From Coniella vitis (taxonomy: Eukaryota > Ascomycota > Sordariomycetes > Diaporthales > Schizoparmaceae), in assembly GCA_011317545.1 (NCBI GenBank), contig WUJK01000004.1, forward strand, positions 186,001 through 250,000: a DNA stretch of 64,000 nt. The letters run 5' to 3'. The notes beneath the pieces are model-generated. The model saw only the letters and a program-made list of their open reading frames with translations. It ran no database searches and was not told the origin of the DNA. Each line of letters starts with the position of its first letter. The first letter of the stretch is position 1. Shown here one piece after another: positions 45,714 to 55,969 of this stretch. The position numbers and the translations under genes were made by a program.

Positions 45714-46249
45714 ATGCACCGTATTCCAATCTTGCACACTATAGCCAACCTAGCCGATGAAGGCGGCGAATGGGTCAAGTTTGATGGCCTCAGTGGGAAC
45801 CAAATACTGCTCATCCAGGCCGTGGATGCATTCCTCGGGCTCCAGCCGTACCTGGACCCGGAGACTCAGCAGCGCAACGTACCTGCGAGACAGCGAGCGC
45901 TCCGAGCTGTCTTTGAGAAGTACTCGTTCCGCGCGCAGCTGTCCACCGACTCCAAAGACAAATACGAGGCACAAATCTTGCGTGATATGGACAGCATCCT
46001 TAAGCAGCTCAGGGTATGTACGGTCTGGTTCTTTCGCAACCAACGGAGGGGCGTCATATGCTAATGCTTGTATCACTTGCACAGTTATTCAGGACGGCTC
46101 ATCGGAGCCGGGCCAAGTTCTACCTCACGCAGCCTGCTCCTGAAAGACTCCCAATGACAGCGGGAAAGTCGCTTTTGAAGTCGGACATTGATACGAGTCT
46201 TGATTTTCTCGATGTATTCATGGTTGGGAGACTGAGTGAGACGATATAA
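45714..46249 (+). CDS. Small hypothetical protein, possibly a gene fragment
   Basis: Exons 45714-46013 and 46085-46249 (intron 71 nt, GTATGT donor, GCTAATG branch-like site) encode 154 residues. The frame is kept across the splice and composition is protein-like (VKFDGLSGNQILLIQAVDAF ... YEAQILRDMDSILKQL), with predicted helices but no motif I recognise. No signal peptide or membrane segment is seen. It might be the C-terminal piece of a larger gene whose 5' part was lost, since it lies in a degraded, AT-rich segment next to another truncated gene. No function is proposed. Confidence 0.45.
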
Positions 46250-47444
46250 CTTGCGAGAAGCCAGACACTGATGCGCTGTATAGGCACCTTTGTTGTTTGA
46301 ATATCTCAATATGCTAGATGGATTTGTGTCAAATCCGTTGACTTATGCACCCAAAGCTTAGTATAATATAGACTCGCTGCTCACAGTTATGTATATATAT
46401 ATATAGTTATACATTAATATTTCATCTTCCTAACAATAACCACGCGTCATATTCGCACCAGCTGGCTTGCTATAAAGTGCGTTGCCTCTTATAAGATTGC
46501 AAAGTAGTGAAATATATCTTGATGGTGTTGGGCAAATGGATATAATGGACCATATACCTACTGAGATGTATCTTAGCATTGAGTGAATATATATTACATA
46601 ACATATATAATAAGGAACTGTTGTTGGAGCATCAACGACAAGCACTGGTGATGATCGTACGTAAGCAGGTTTATGACTAAGCCCGCGGGATCTAGCTACA
46701 TCGTAGAAGCGAAATCGTATGGATTGCACTCCCTTTACTCAAACAATATCATCCTTCAAGCAATGCAGGAATGATCCACCAGCTATCTACGTACGTACAA
46801 AGCACATCCAACAGATATAGTATATATCCTAAGGGGTAATATTAGATAATTAAGTTGGAGATAATGGGTAGATTTCGATTCAATATTACATACTTTTGAT
46901 AGATCTACTAGCTAAGATGCGACTCAAAAGTTAGTAGTAATCTTGAAGACGCACTTTGAATAATATATACAATATATATATAAGTCTGGATGCCATTTTA
47001 AATGACAGTTGCACTATTTCGCAGCCGACCAAAGGGCAATGGCTACTTAGAAGGATGCCAGCGGGTGCTGACATAACCCCCTGGCAGCCTACACTGAAGC
47101 CCTAGTAAGCCGATGTAATCGCAGCGCTGTGACAGGCTCGTGCCAGGGTGAAACTGCACGTGGGGGTGGTGGACGGTCATTCGAGACCCCAGATTATCAA
47201 CGTCACAGCGCTCAACAGGCCTGACAGGGGTGCGGTGGGGTCCCTCTTGGTGTGTGCATGGTAGCGTCTGCAGGGGGTCTTTTACGCTAGAAGCACTGAC
47301 TGCCTACCCCAGACTTGGCTTTCCTCAACATTTCTGTCGTGTCTTTTGACTCGCTTCTATCCTTGCCCCCCCGAATCCAAACCCAGTCCCCCCAGACGGA
47401 CAAAGGACAGCGTGAACGGAGGCGTTTCGCGATTCACCACCCGG
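46250..47444. other. AT-rich intergenic with right copy of the direct repeat
   Basis: 46.25-47.0 kb is the most AT-rich part of the window, with several TATATATA runs (46390, 46585, 46970). The right repeat copy follows at 47101-47204. No gene is seen. Confidence 0.6.
47101..47204 (+). repeat. Right copy of the diverged direct repeat
   Basis: 104 bp matching 41796-41923 in the same orientation. Together the copies bound about 5.2 kb that contains the NAO gene, the PTH11-like remnant and the orphan small gene. Confidence 0.85.
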
Positions 47445-48687
47445 ATGGTCACGCTCTCGCATCCATCCATCATGGACTCGAGGTCTCTGAGGACGACAGC
47501 CTCGCAGGAGACGCTCGTCTCGCTGCTCCAGCTCGAGCCACAGCCCATTCCCGACACCGACAAGGACCTCCCGCCGCTGCCAGAAGACGACCACTCCTCG
47601 CAGATTGAGTTCCCAGACTACGCCGCAGCAGAGGGGAGACCGCAAAGAAGCCCCTCCAGCCCGTCCGAGAAGTCGCGATCCGTCACGCCCAGCAGCCATG
47701 CCCGCACCTCGTCACTGGGGCTCAGCGGCAGCCCTCACGGCTCCATCTACTACCGTACGTGCCCCGTCTGTCCGTCCGTCCGTCCGTCCGGCCTCCCTTT
47801 GGGCTGGCGCGCATGGAGAACAGGCAGCTGGATTGCGACGATTGCTGACAAGAGACCACACAGTCCACCGTATCCAGCGCTGGTCAACCTACGCCCTCTC
47901 CATCTTCACCGCGATCCACCTCTCCAACACCTCGCTCATCCCCCTCGTGACGCGCTCCGTGCCCGCCTCGGAATCCTACCTCCTCCTCGCCCGCGAAATC
48001 TACCAAACCCCGCTCACCGAACCTCTCTTCGTCGCCCTCCCCATCGCCGCCCACATCGCCGCCGGCGTCGCCCTGCGCCTCGTCCGCCGCTCCCAAAACA
48101 TCAAGCGCTACGGCGGCGCCACACCTGCTTTCCCGCCCCAAAAGTCCTCCTCTTCGTGGTCCTCGGCGACAACAACAAGCAGCAGCAGTAGCCACAAGAA
48201 CCCCATCAGCGCCTGGCCACACCTGAGCATCATCTCCCTGTCGGGCTACGGCTTCGGCCTCTTCCTCTCGGCACACGTCTTTATGAACCGCCTGCTGCCC
48301 CTGCACCTCGAGGGCGACAGCAGCAACATCGGCCTCGCCTATGTGGCGCACGGCTTCGCCCGCCACCCCGCCACCGCGTACATGTCGTACGCCGGCCTGC
48401 TGGGGCTGGGCGTCGGCCACATGGCCTGGGGCTGGGCGAAATGGATCGGTCTCGCGCAGCTGGCGGGCTGGCGCGCGGACCTCAAAGTGGTGGGGAGCAC
48501 GCGCAACCGCGACGAGGACGTGCGCAGACGTAAGCGCAGGAGAAGGATATGGCTGTGGGTGAATGGGGTTGCGGTGCTTGGTGCACTGGTGTGGGGTGTG
48601 GGTGGGTTTGTGGTTGCCAGGGGCGGTAGAATGGAGGGCTGGGTTGGCAAGGTATATGATGGGTTGTATGAGGCTGTTGGGCAGTAG
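47445..48687 (+). CDS. MCP1: MCP1-like mitochondrial membrane protein (DUF1691 family)
   Basis: Exons 47445-47754 and 47864-48687 encode 377 residues. A polar N-terminus rich in Ser and acidic residues (DLPPLPEDD) is followed by about five membrane helices: YALSIFTAIHLSNTSLIPLV, PLFVALPIAAHIAAGVALRL, SLSGYGFGLFLSAHVFMNRL, SYAGLLGLGVGHMAWGWAKW and VNGVAVLGALVWGVGGFVV. The IHLSNT and AHVFMNR histidine-containing helices are hallmarks of the MCP1 transmembrane domain, present as two half-repeats. In yeast, Mcp1 is an outer-membrane protein that recruits Vps13 and supports lipid homeostasis in ERMES mutants. Met10 (47472) is an alternative start with similar context. The intron (109 nt) contains a GTCC-type repeat near 47770. 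It converges with the GH17 gene. Confidence 0.84.
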
Positions 48688-48916
48688 AATAGGCATGGGG
48701 GAACGGGGAACGGAAAGTGAAGTTATCCTGTGTACGCGTGGCAGAAAGAAGGCATGGATCCATACACGTGATTCGATTCGTCAAGAGGTTTGGGAGATAC
48801 TATGTAGAAGGCCGGCTGGTTGCTTTATAGACCAAGGGCATACAGCAAAGTTGGGCAACGGAATATAGGAGTTTGTCGCATGTACGGATTATGACATTAT
48901 TAACTACATGGATACG

Positions 48917-48967
<51 letters not shown>

Positions 48968-49447
48968 CAGACATGTACAATCAAGACCACAGCAATTTCA
49001 AGCACATCTTAAATCAAAGCTTGACAATTCTGATTATATATTTATATATACACGACATCAAATTCATTCACTGTATACCTACTATACAACCCAATTGACT
49101 CGATCATGAACTTGAAAATAATCATCCTCCCTGACTGGCTGAATCTTGATCCCAAAAGTCATACACATGCAAAGGACCCCGCATAGATTTCCACCATACA
49201 TACGCACCTTATCCTTTTCCCTCCAAAGCACGGCGCCTTTCTTTTCCCAGGACATGATGAATATCCGACATATACTACGCCAGTCATTATATATAAACAT
49301 GAACAAAGAATCTCCTTTCCAAGAGGTCGTTATCCCAATGCCTCCAAACAGTTTAACCCACCCATCTTACCCAAAATCCTTTCCCTTCCGTCCCTGCTCC
49401 TCTTGCTCACATTATATCCCATCTTCACTCCATCAAAAACCAACAAG
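48688..49447. other. Convergent intergenic with 49-nt poly(A)
   Basis: This gap lies between the 3' ends of the MCP1-like and GH17 genes. It has a 49-nt uninterrupted A tract (48917-48965) and AT-rich flanks. No gene is seen. Confidence 0.65.
48917..48965 (+). repeat. A49 homopolymer
   Basis: Forty-nine consecutive A residues, the longest homopolymer in the window, lying between two convergent 3' ends. Confidence 0.95.
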
Positions 49448-51610
49448 TTAATCAATAGTCTTGCCCCCACAATCCGGAATCACGACCCCCTTTTTCAAAT
49501 TCCGATTCACATCCATCAGTCCCCAATGATCCTCCCAATTCTCCGTCCCATTATCATACATAATCTTCCACGGCTCGTCAAAGCTCTCAAACCAAAAATA
49601 CTGCGTCCCATTCTCCAAGGCCTGACACACCCAGTCCGCCATAAACGTGTTCATCTCGTCGATTCCGGCAACAGCCCCATTTGCACACGTGTTTGACGAA
49701 TCGCCCGTGCCGCAGTCCGTTCCACCTTGCGAAGGCCACCCCGTCTCGGCAATGATATTCTTCGACGTATCGCTCTTGAAAAAGTCACCGTCAAATTCCT
49801 CCCAAAAGTTATACGTCCAGCTTGCTGCGTTGCTGGCATTCACGCCACCGAAGAATGGGTGGATGTTGGCCATGATATAATCAGACGCCTCCGCCAGCTC
49901 AGCCGTCCAGTCGGTTCCCAAATCGGATGTGGCAACCGGTAACGTCATGCCCTTGGCGGTGATATTGTGGCGCACCTCAGTGAGCAGGTTGCCCAGCTGT
50001 GTCACAGTCATTTGCTCGCGAAAGATGATTTCGTTGGCGACAATGACGCCCTTGAAGGGTGCGGACCCGTACTTGTCGAGGATATCCCACATTTGTGCCA
50101 GCTGCCGCGCGCCCGTTGTCGCATTGTTGTCCTGCCACACGCCCATCCAGATTTGGATGGTGTCATTCATTTCCAGGCGGTCGATGGCCGTGATGAGCAT
50201 CTCGGTTTGGTTACAGTCTGTGCCATACAAACGAATCGTGTTGGTCAGCTGGGAGAGCACGGCCAGGTCGCGCGTGACATTGTTTTGGGACGGCGGGTCC
50301 GTAAGGCATGTTGGGTACTGGGTGTTGATGGGCGTGTAGTCGATGCCCGGAAAGACCTTGTGGAGATTGGCATTGTTGAGAAGGCTCTTGATCTCGGGGC
50401 TATTGATCGTCAGGTCGCCATTGGCGGCTGTGTCGGCAGCTGCTGAATTGCTACTGTTGGAACTCGAGGAGTGGTTCTTGATGCCAAAGTAGACACCAAG
50501 TGCTATGCCGACCGCAACAATCACAGCAATACCTCCTCCTATGATCCAGCGCCACCGCCTTGCGCTGGATCCTTGCTGGGCCAGCCATGTCGACTTTTCG
50601 GCCTTTGCGCTGCCGAGGTCATAAGTGCTGCTGCCAGCACCTTGGTAGCCAGTTTGGGCATTCTGGACTGCGTCATACCGGCCACTGCCGTCGCGGCCAG
50701 CGTTCCTAGCACCCACAAGCCCGCCGAGAGCGCCCATGACACCTGCTGTTCCAGCAGCGGCTCCGCCTGCAGCAGCCGTCGTTGTTGTCGTCGTCGCAGC
50801 CTGGCCACCGCTGCGGTTGCTCGTCCCACCCAAGCTCAGCATACTCCTCCGATTCGGGGTATTTTGGCTATACTCAAGCCCATCATCACCATCATCGTAT
50901 ATATCATCGGGATTTACATAGCCCAGCGAGACGTTGCTATGGCCCGAGTAGCCCTGGTATGGGTCGTCCGTGTACGAGCCGTAGCCGGGAGAAGACTGGC
51001 CCATTGGCACGGCAGCCGCGTTCAGCATTTGCATGCTGGACTGCGATCCTCTGTCTGGCACGTGTTGGGGCCCGGGGGGACGCACTAGCGGGGCTGCGTG
51101 AGGGTTGAGATCTGGCGCGTACGGCGACGTTGCCGACATGTGTGCGTTTGGTGGGTAGTCTGGGTTATGGATGGGTACAACAGGCTCATGTTCCATGGCG
51201 TTGCTGTTTCGGGCGTTCATCTCTGCGACATTGTAAGCGATGCCTGCCACGCCACCAGAAGCAGCACGACCAAAGTTATCCGCACCTGGAGTGATGTTGG
51301 TCACTGGAGGGTAGTAGGCGGGCCCCGGGTGAGCGCCGTATCGCTGTTGGGCTTGCTGGTAGGAAGGCGGGTTATTGAATGGTGTGGAATTGTCCTGGTT
51401 GGGCCGCCTGCTAGCACGAAGCTGCTCAAAGGCCGAGTCGGGGTGGGCAGAAGGGCCTTGCGCAGAGTATCGATGGGCCTCTGGGCTTTGATATGGCTGC
51501 TGTTGCTGCTGCTGGTAGTGGAAATGGGAGCTGGCGTCGTGAGCGGGTGTGACTGTAGCAAAGCTCTCGCGTTCTTGGGCAGCATCAGCCTCGTATGAGT
51601 AGCGCGACAT
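49448..51610 (-). CDS. btgC: GH17 endo-1,3-beta-glucanase, BtgC type, membrane-anchored
   Basis: Single exon, 720 residues. A long, Gln/Pro/Ser-rich cytosolic N-terminus (1-352) is followed by one membrane helix at 355-377 (WIIGGGIAVIVAVGIALGVY), giving a type II protein, then a Ser/Asn-rich stalk and a GH17 catalytic domain (about 405-718). The acid/base Glu527 (VIVANEIIF) and nucleophile Glu622 (IIAETGWPSQG) are present, as are several N-glycosylation sites. Fungal BtgC enzymes hydrolyse cell-wall 1,3-beta-glucan and act in wall remodelling and autolysis. Poly-Gln (33-38) and poly-Thr (273-278) runs are visible. ATG 51610 is chosen because the three upstream in-frame codons start with TTG. 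Confidence 0.93.
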   Translation of the reverse strand: MSRYSYEADAAQERESFATVTPAHDASSHFHYQQQQQQPYQSPEAHRYSAQGPSAHPDSAFEQLRASRRPNQDNSTPFNNPPSYQQAQQRYGAHPGPAYYPPVTNITPGADNFGRAASGGVAGIAYNVAEMNARNSNAMEHEPVVPIHNPDYPPNAHMSATSPYAPDLNPHAAPLVRPPGPQHVPDRGSQSSMQMLNAAAVPMGQSSPGYGSYTDDPYQGYSGHSNVSLGYVNPDDIYDDGDDGLEYSQNTPNRRSMLSLGGTSNRSGGQAATTTTTTAAAGGAAAGTAGVMGALGGLVGARNAGRDGSGRYDAVQNAQTGYQGAGSSTYDLGSAKAEKSTWLAQQGSSARRWRWIIGGGIAVIVAVGIALGVYFGIKNHSSSSNSSNSAAADTAANGDLTINSPEIKSLLNNANLHKVFPGIDYTPINTQYPTCLTDPPSQNNVTRDLAVLSQLTNTIRLYGTDCNQTEMLITAIDRLEMNDTIQIWMGVWQDNNATTGARQLAQMWDILDKYGSAPFKGVIVANEIIFREQMTVTQLGNLLTEVRHNITAKGMTLPVATSDLGTDWTAELAEASDYIMANIHPFFGGVNASNAASWTYNFWEEFDGDFFKSDTSKNIIAETGWPSQGGTDCGTGDSSNTCANGAVAGIDEMNTFMADWVCQALENGTQYFWFESFDEPWKIMYDNGTENWEDHWGLMDVNRNLKKGVVIPDCGGKTID

Positions 51611-53566
51611 GGTGGGCAATGTATTATATATGTGACGCAGGATGGGGTGGTTTTATGTTTATGCGACGACGGTGCGTATCTCCCGGAGGGGCAATTCAGC
51701 GTTGAACCTGGACCGCTTCGAGTCAGGTCGCAGGGCTATTGAGAGGCGCCGGTGGTGGTTGCGAAGCCAACGACAACGAGTGACTAAACCATCAATCTGA
51801 CACTGTCATCGGCTGCTGACGAGGTTGTGCTGTGCGCTATACGAAGACACAACGCCCCCAACGGCAAGCGAGTGGTAAAGACAGGCCCAAGGTGCGCGTA
51901 ATCTTGTTCAAGTGACAGTCGCAGCTCTCTTGCAAGAACCCAGCTCCGTTTCAAAGTCTCGCGAGCTGCTTATACAGTGGGGCGGAGTTTATTCGTCACA
52001 GACGTCGGTGGGGGCTGGTCTGGGCTGGTCTGGTCGAGCAGGCGTGATAATCTAGCAAGAACGAGCCTCATGAAGAGAAAGGCAGACGAGGACCAAGAAC
52101 AGGAAAGGAGGAAAGCAGAGGTGGAAGAGCAAGCAGTGCTGAGATGTCCAAGGTTGGCAAGGGAGAGAAGAGAGGAGGGAAGCGTTGGCGCAGCATTTCT
52201 CTTGCTCCCTCTCAAGGACACCCGCGGAACAAGGCTGCGGCTAGGAAACCAAAACGCAGACGGAAGGAGCACGAACAAGCCTGCCAATAGCTACCCAGGG
52301 GCGTCCCTTAGCTCGCGTTTCTGGGCCACTGGGCCACTGGGCTACTGGGCTGCTGGGGCCAGCAAGTTACAGCAGCGCTCAGGCTGGTCCATACCTGAAA
52401 TCCCAGGTACTTAAGTGGTAGGGCCAGGATTTAGGTGGGCTGGGGAGCCATGTACTACGTAAGAGGGTTCAAGACCCGGCAAGTACCTACTATGGCACAG
52501 GGCCATATAAAAGGTACCTTGTCTCCGCACCTATCCCTCGGCACTATTACCTCTTCCTCCCTTGGCTTTTGATGGCTGGGAATGTATGGCGTGCATAAGA
52601 GGAACACAACCCCCCCGTTTTGCGGCTTGTTGTGTTGGTTTCTTTGGAGGAATCCAATCCCCAGATGAAACTCCCTTCAGGAAAAGATGAGAATGTTGCG
52701 CACCAGATACGTAAAATGCAACGATACAGTACTCGTAGACTTGCTACTTTTAAGATCCCCACTGCACGATCAGAGCACGGTTGGCAATGTAGTGAGTGGC
52801 AAGCGGAGCTTCCAAGAGAAGCTTATTTTAAGCTTCACATACCGAAGTCCGGAGTGGAGCCTAGATAATTCTCCTATCGATCAATGTATCTTCCGCACTG
52901 CCACGAAGCCAGTCAGTCAGTCAAGTTTGCTGCTAACCATTTATGGTGATTATTGCGTCCATAATAAAAGGGAAAAGGAAAAAAAAACCTGATTCTGCCG
53001 TGTGCGCTGATCATGACAGCGTGTTCCACCCCCCCAAAAACATGAAACAAGACCATAGGGCAGCAATACAAGAATTGTAAAAGTTACTCGATTGCCACAT
53101 CGTTTGCAGGCCTTGAGTAAGTGCCTTGGGTACTATGCTGACTATGATTATTGGTACTTTTACAATAGTACGTACCATGCCACCTTTTCTCGATACGATA
53201 TCTGCCTCCAAACACCATGAGAAATACTGGTGTATACTATGCGTCTGTTACAATTTTAGCTACTTCGGATGTTGCACTGCGGCAGCCAGGATGCTCCGCC
53301 CACTGCGCCCTACTATAGTGTGCGTAAATGTATGGGAGGACCCCTGGAAACCACCGCGCCAGGTGCGCATTATACCCGCTAAAAGCCGTGCCCAGCCCTG
53401 CCAGTCCGCCTGTGAGTAGCTCTTGGCAGCGGCACACTCAGCCCTACCCTTGCTCGGTATCAAAACATCGTCAACTCATTTGCCCATTGACCGACCTACA
53501 TGTTACTTGCGCTTTTGTCACAAATGATTGCCGTAGAGAAAAGGCCACACAACCACAACGTCAACT
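51611..53566. other. Intergenic, no supportable gene
   Basis: About 2 kb between the GH17 start and the epoxide hydrolase end. It includes a 10-bp GGGCCACTGG-type repeat at about 52323-52357 and purine-rich DNA near 52100. The ORFs are short and without motifs. Confidence 0.6.
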
Positions 53567-54553
53567 CTAATAATTCTCACCCAACCACCCCGTGACTGCC
53601 CGCCCAAAAGCCTCAGGATGCTCCCAGAATCCCCAATGTGCCCCCTCCATACTCACCGTCGTCAATTTGGGCACCAACCCAGCCTGCACCACCGGCTCCA
53701 TCATCTCAGGCCTGCACAAAAAGTCCTCTTGATACACCATGTACAACATTGGCACCTGCACAACGTTATTCTCCACTTTCCCCAGCCCATCCTGTAAGCC
53801 CTGCACCACGCTTTTATACCAGCACGTCGGCGCCTCGAACCCATCCCGCGCAAATCTCTCCACAAACTCCCGCCGCATTTCCTCGGTTGCGTACGCGCGC
53901 CGGCGTAGATCAAACCCTTCCCCTCTGCCCTCGACCGCCTTTCGCGTGTTGCCTGGCACACACAGCACCTCGCTCCAGGCTTGCGGCGCATGCAGCGCGT
54001 CAAACATGACATCTGCATGCTCCCGCAGCAAGCGCGCGCCGTCGGGCGCAGTGAAGAACTCCCAGTAGCTCTGCAGCGCGTACCCGCCAAACAGCTCCTT
54101 ACTCTTGTCCAGCATCGCTTGGAGGTTGAACGGTGGGCCACCGGCGGGTGTGTACCCGATCAGCATGCTCACCAGCCCGCTCACGCGGTGCGGGTGGAGG
54201 TTGTACAGCTTTTGCGCGGCGACGGCACCCCAGTCGTGGCCGAGGGACACCACCTTGTCCACGCGCTCGGCGTCGAGGATCTCGACCAGATCGGCGGTCA
54301 GGCCGGTGTATTGGTATGCGGCGGGATCGGTGGGCTTGGAGGTCCCAGCGTAGCCGAGCATGTCGGGCGCGATGGCGCCGTAGCCTAGGGGCTGGAGATG
54401 GGCGGTGATGAGGTTGGCCCATGTTGCGGCGGAGTCGGGGAAGCCGTGCTGGAGGAGGAGGGTCGGGTGTTGGGGGGAGGCGGCGGGCAGGACATAGTAG
54501 GTATAGGTGAAGCCTCGCCTGGTGATAAGGGTCTTCTTGGTGAGGGAGTCCAT
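53567..54553 (-). CDS. Epoxide hydrolase (alpha/beta-hydrolase fold)
   Basis: Single exon, 328 residues, the usual length of soluble microbial epoxide hydrolases. The oxyanion motif HGFP is at 36-39, the nucleophile Asp107 in GHDWGA, the acid Asp277 (YQEDFLC) and the base His306 (GAHWGFWEHPE). Two cap-domain tyrosines that would protonate the epoxide are plausible at Tyr163 (SYWEFF) and Tyr246 (CWYKS). The enzyme would open epoxides to diols via an ester intermediate in the cytosol; haloalkane dehalogenases share the fold but lack the tyrosine pair. Its substrate is unknown. ATG 54553 gives the conserved N-terminus; 55 upstream open codons look like leader. It is divergent from the aldo-keto reductase gene. 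Confidence 0.91.
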   Translation of the reverse strand: MDSLTKKTLITRRGFTYTYYVLPAASPQHPTLLLQHGFPDSAATWANLITAHLQPLGYGAIAPDMLGYAGTSKPTDPAAYQYTGLTADLVEILDAERVDKVVSLGHDWGAVAAQKLYNLHPHRVSGLVSMLIGYTPAGGPPFNLQAMLDKSKELFGGYALQSYWEFFTAPDGARLLREHADVMFDALHAPQAWSEVLCVPGNTRKAVEGRGEGFDLRRRAYATEEMRREFVERFARDGFEAPTCWYKSVVQGLQDGLGKVENNVVQVPMLYMVYQEDFLCRPEMMEPVVQAGLVPKLTTVSMEGAHWGFWEHPEAFGRAVTGWLGENY

Positions 54554-55969
54554 GCTTGGGTCCGATCTTTGTGGATATGAGAGGATGTGGGTAAGTGGGA
54601 AGTTGAGAAGGAAACAAAGGATGGCTGAAGCAGGTGGGAGGCTTTGCCGGTTTTTATAGAATATTGCTGTTGCCTTGCCGAAGCATTGGCATGTTTTCAA
54701 GGGCATAAATACTGCCACTTACACCTGTTCCACCTTTATAGTGAACCGAGGAGAATCTCCAGAGTATAGACGGTGAGAGTCATCATTCTTAAAGGACAGA
54801 TTTCATCGAACTCCCAAATATCACAGAAACGCCCACAGCAGAACCCTCAGCATGTGACAAACAGCCGAGGATGTTTTCTTATAGACAAGGCTGACTTGAC
54901 CAATCTGACAGGAACCGAGGTAGGCATCAAGAGGTGGCTAGATGGCTTTGGTGGGATGGCATTCCCAAATTCGTACAGGTTTCGCAAACTTGTTGGGCTC
55001 GACGAGGCTGACTGCATCAGGATTCAAGGTGGGCAGGCCGTTAAGCTCACATTGCACGCCGATTCGTGCAGAATAATGGAAGGATTTCTGGCTGGTTGGG
55101 AACAGGTCTTTTCTGGCTACCACTTAAGTGAAGCAACAATTGTTTCTTGGACGCATACTGCGTTAAGACACCAGTGCGCGTTGACGCTGGTGCTGCTGCT
55201 TTGCTTGGAGACGGCTTCCTGCTGAATTACTGTGGATAGTGGACCCTGCTCCCCTGTATTTGAGCCTGCTACCGCTGTTACAATGGCGCCGCCCCCCACC
55301 CTAAAACCAGCAAGCTTCATCTCGAACGATATCATATTACCAACACCTTTTGGCGCAAATTGACCATGTAACTGCAAATCGCCTGCACTGACATGCACAA
55401 CTCACATATGTGGTGATGCTCCAGGTGTAAGCACTCTATTGCTGGGCTGGCTGACTGGCTGACTTCACTGATACTATTTTCTACCATAGTAAATACACCT
55501 AGTACCGACATCTTGGGCGCCAAGCACGCGACGCTGGGTAGCTGTTAGCGGTTACCGCCTAGCTCTGACAGGGTACTAACGTGAAGCTACTCCAGGGCCA
55601 GCCCCACTAACATTTGTGGCCGCCGTGGGCTTGCTAGACTGGTAGATCATAGACAATGTACGTGTCAACCGGTGGTGATGTAACACGTTTGCATAACGAC
55701 GGCAAAATGCATAGCCTCCTCGTCTTTTCATTCGTTGAATTGAACTGTCTTACTTCTCTTTTTCAATCTGTTCGTTTACATCTATCTATACTACCTTTCA
55801 GTCTCAGGCTTGCTTACAAATAAACCATCATTCTTCTGTTTCCTGCCCTCCGCTTCGCAACTCCGGCTTCAGGCTTCAGCGCGATTACGAGTGAGCTTCA
55901 GTAGCTGTGGGGTTCCTTCCAGCTGTGCTGCCCAAAGCTCCCACGAAGCTTCCCCCTGAAGCTGCCCCT
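54554..55969. other. Divergent intergenic region, epoxide hydrolase / AKR
   Basis: About 1.4 kb. An open 150-codon stretch at 54773-55225 begins only with GTG and has no known motif, so I do not call it a gene. Pyrimidine-rich DNA at 55730-55800 is probably part of the AKR promoter or leader. Confidence 0.5.

Noticed and set aside
41796..47204. Complete transposon between the direct repeats
   Set aside because: No transposase, integrase or reverse transcriptase is visible, and the repeats lack obvious terminal inverted ends; only a bounded segment can be claimed.
54773..55225. 150-codon plus-strand ORF upstream of the AKR gene
   Set aside because: Starts with GTG, shows no family signature and lies in the divergent promoter region.
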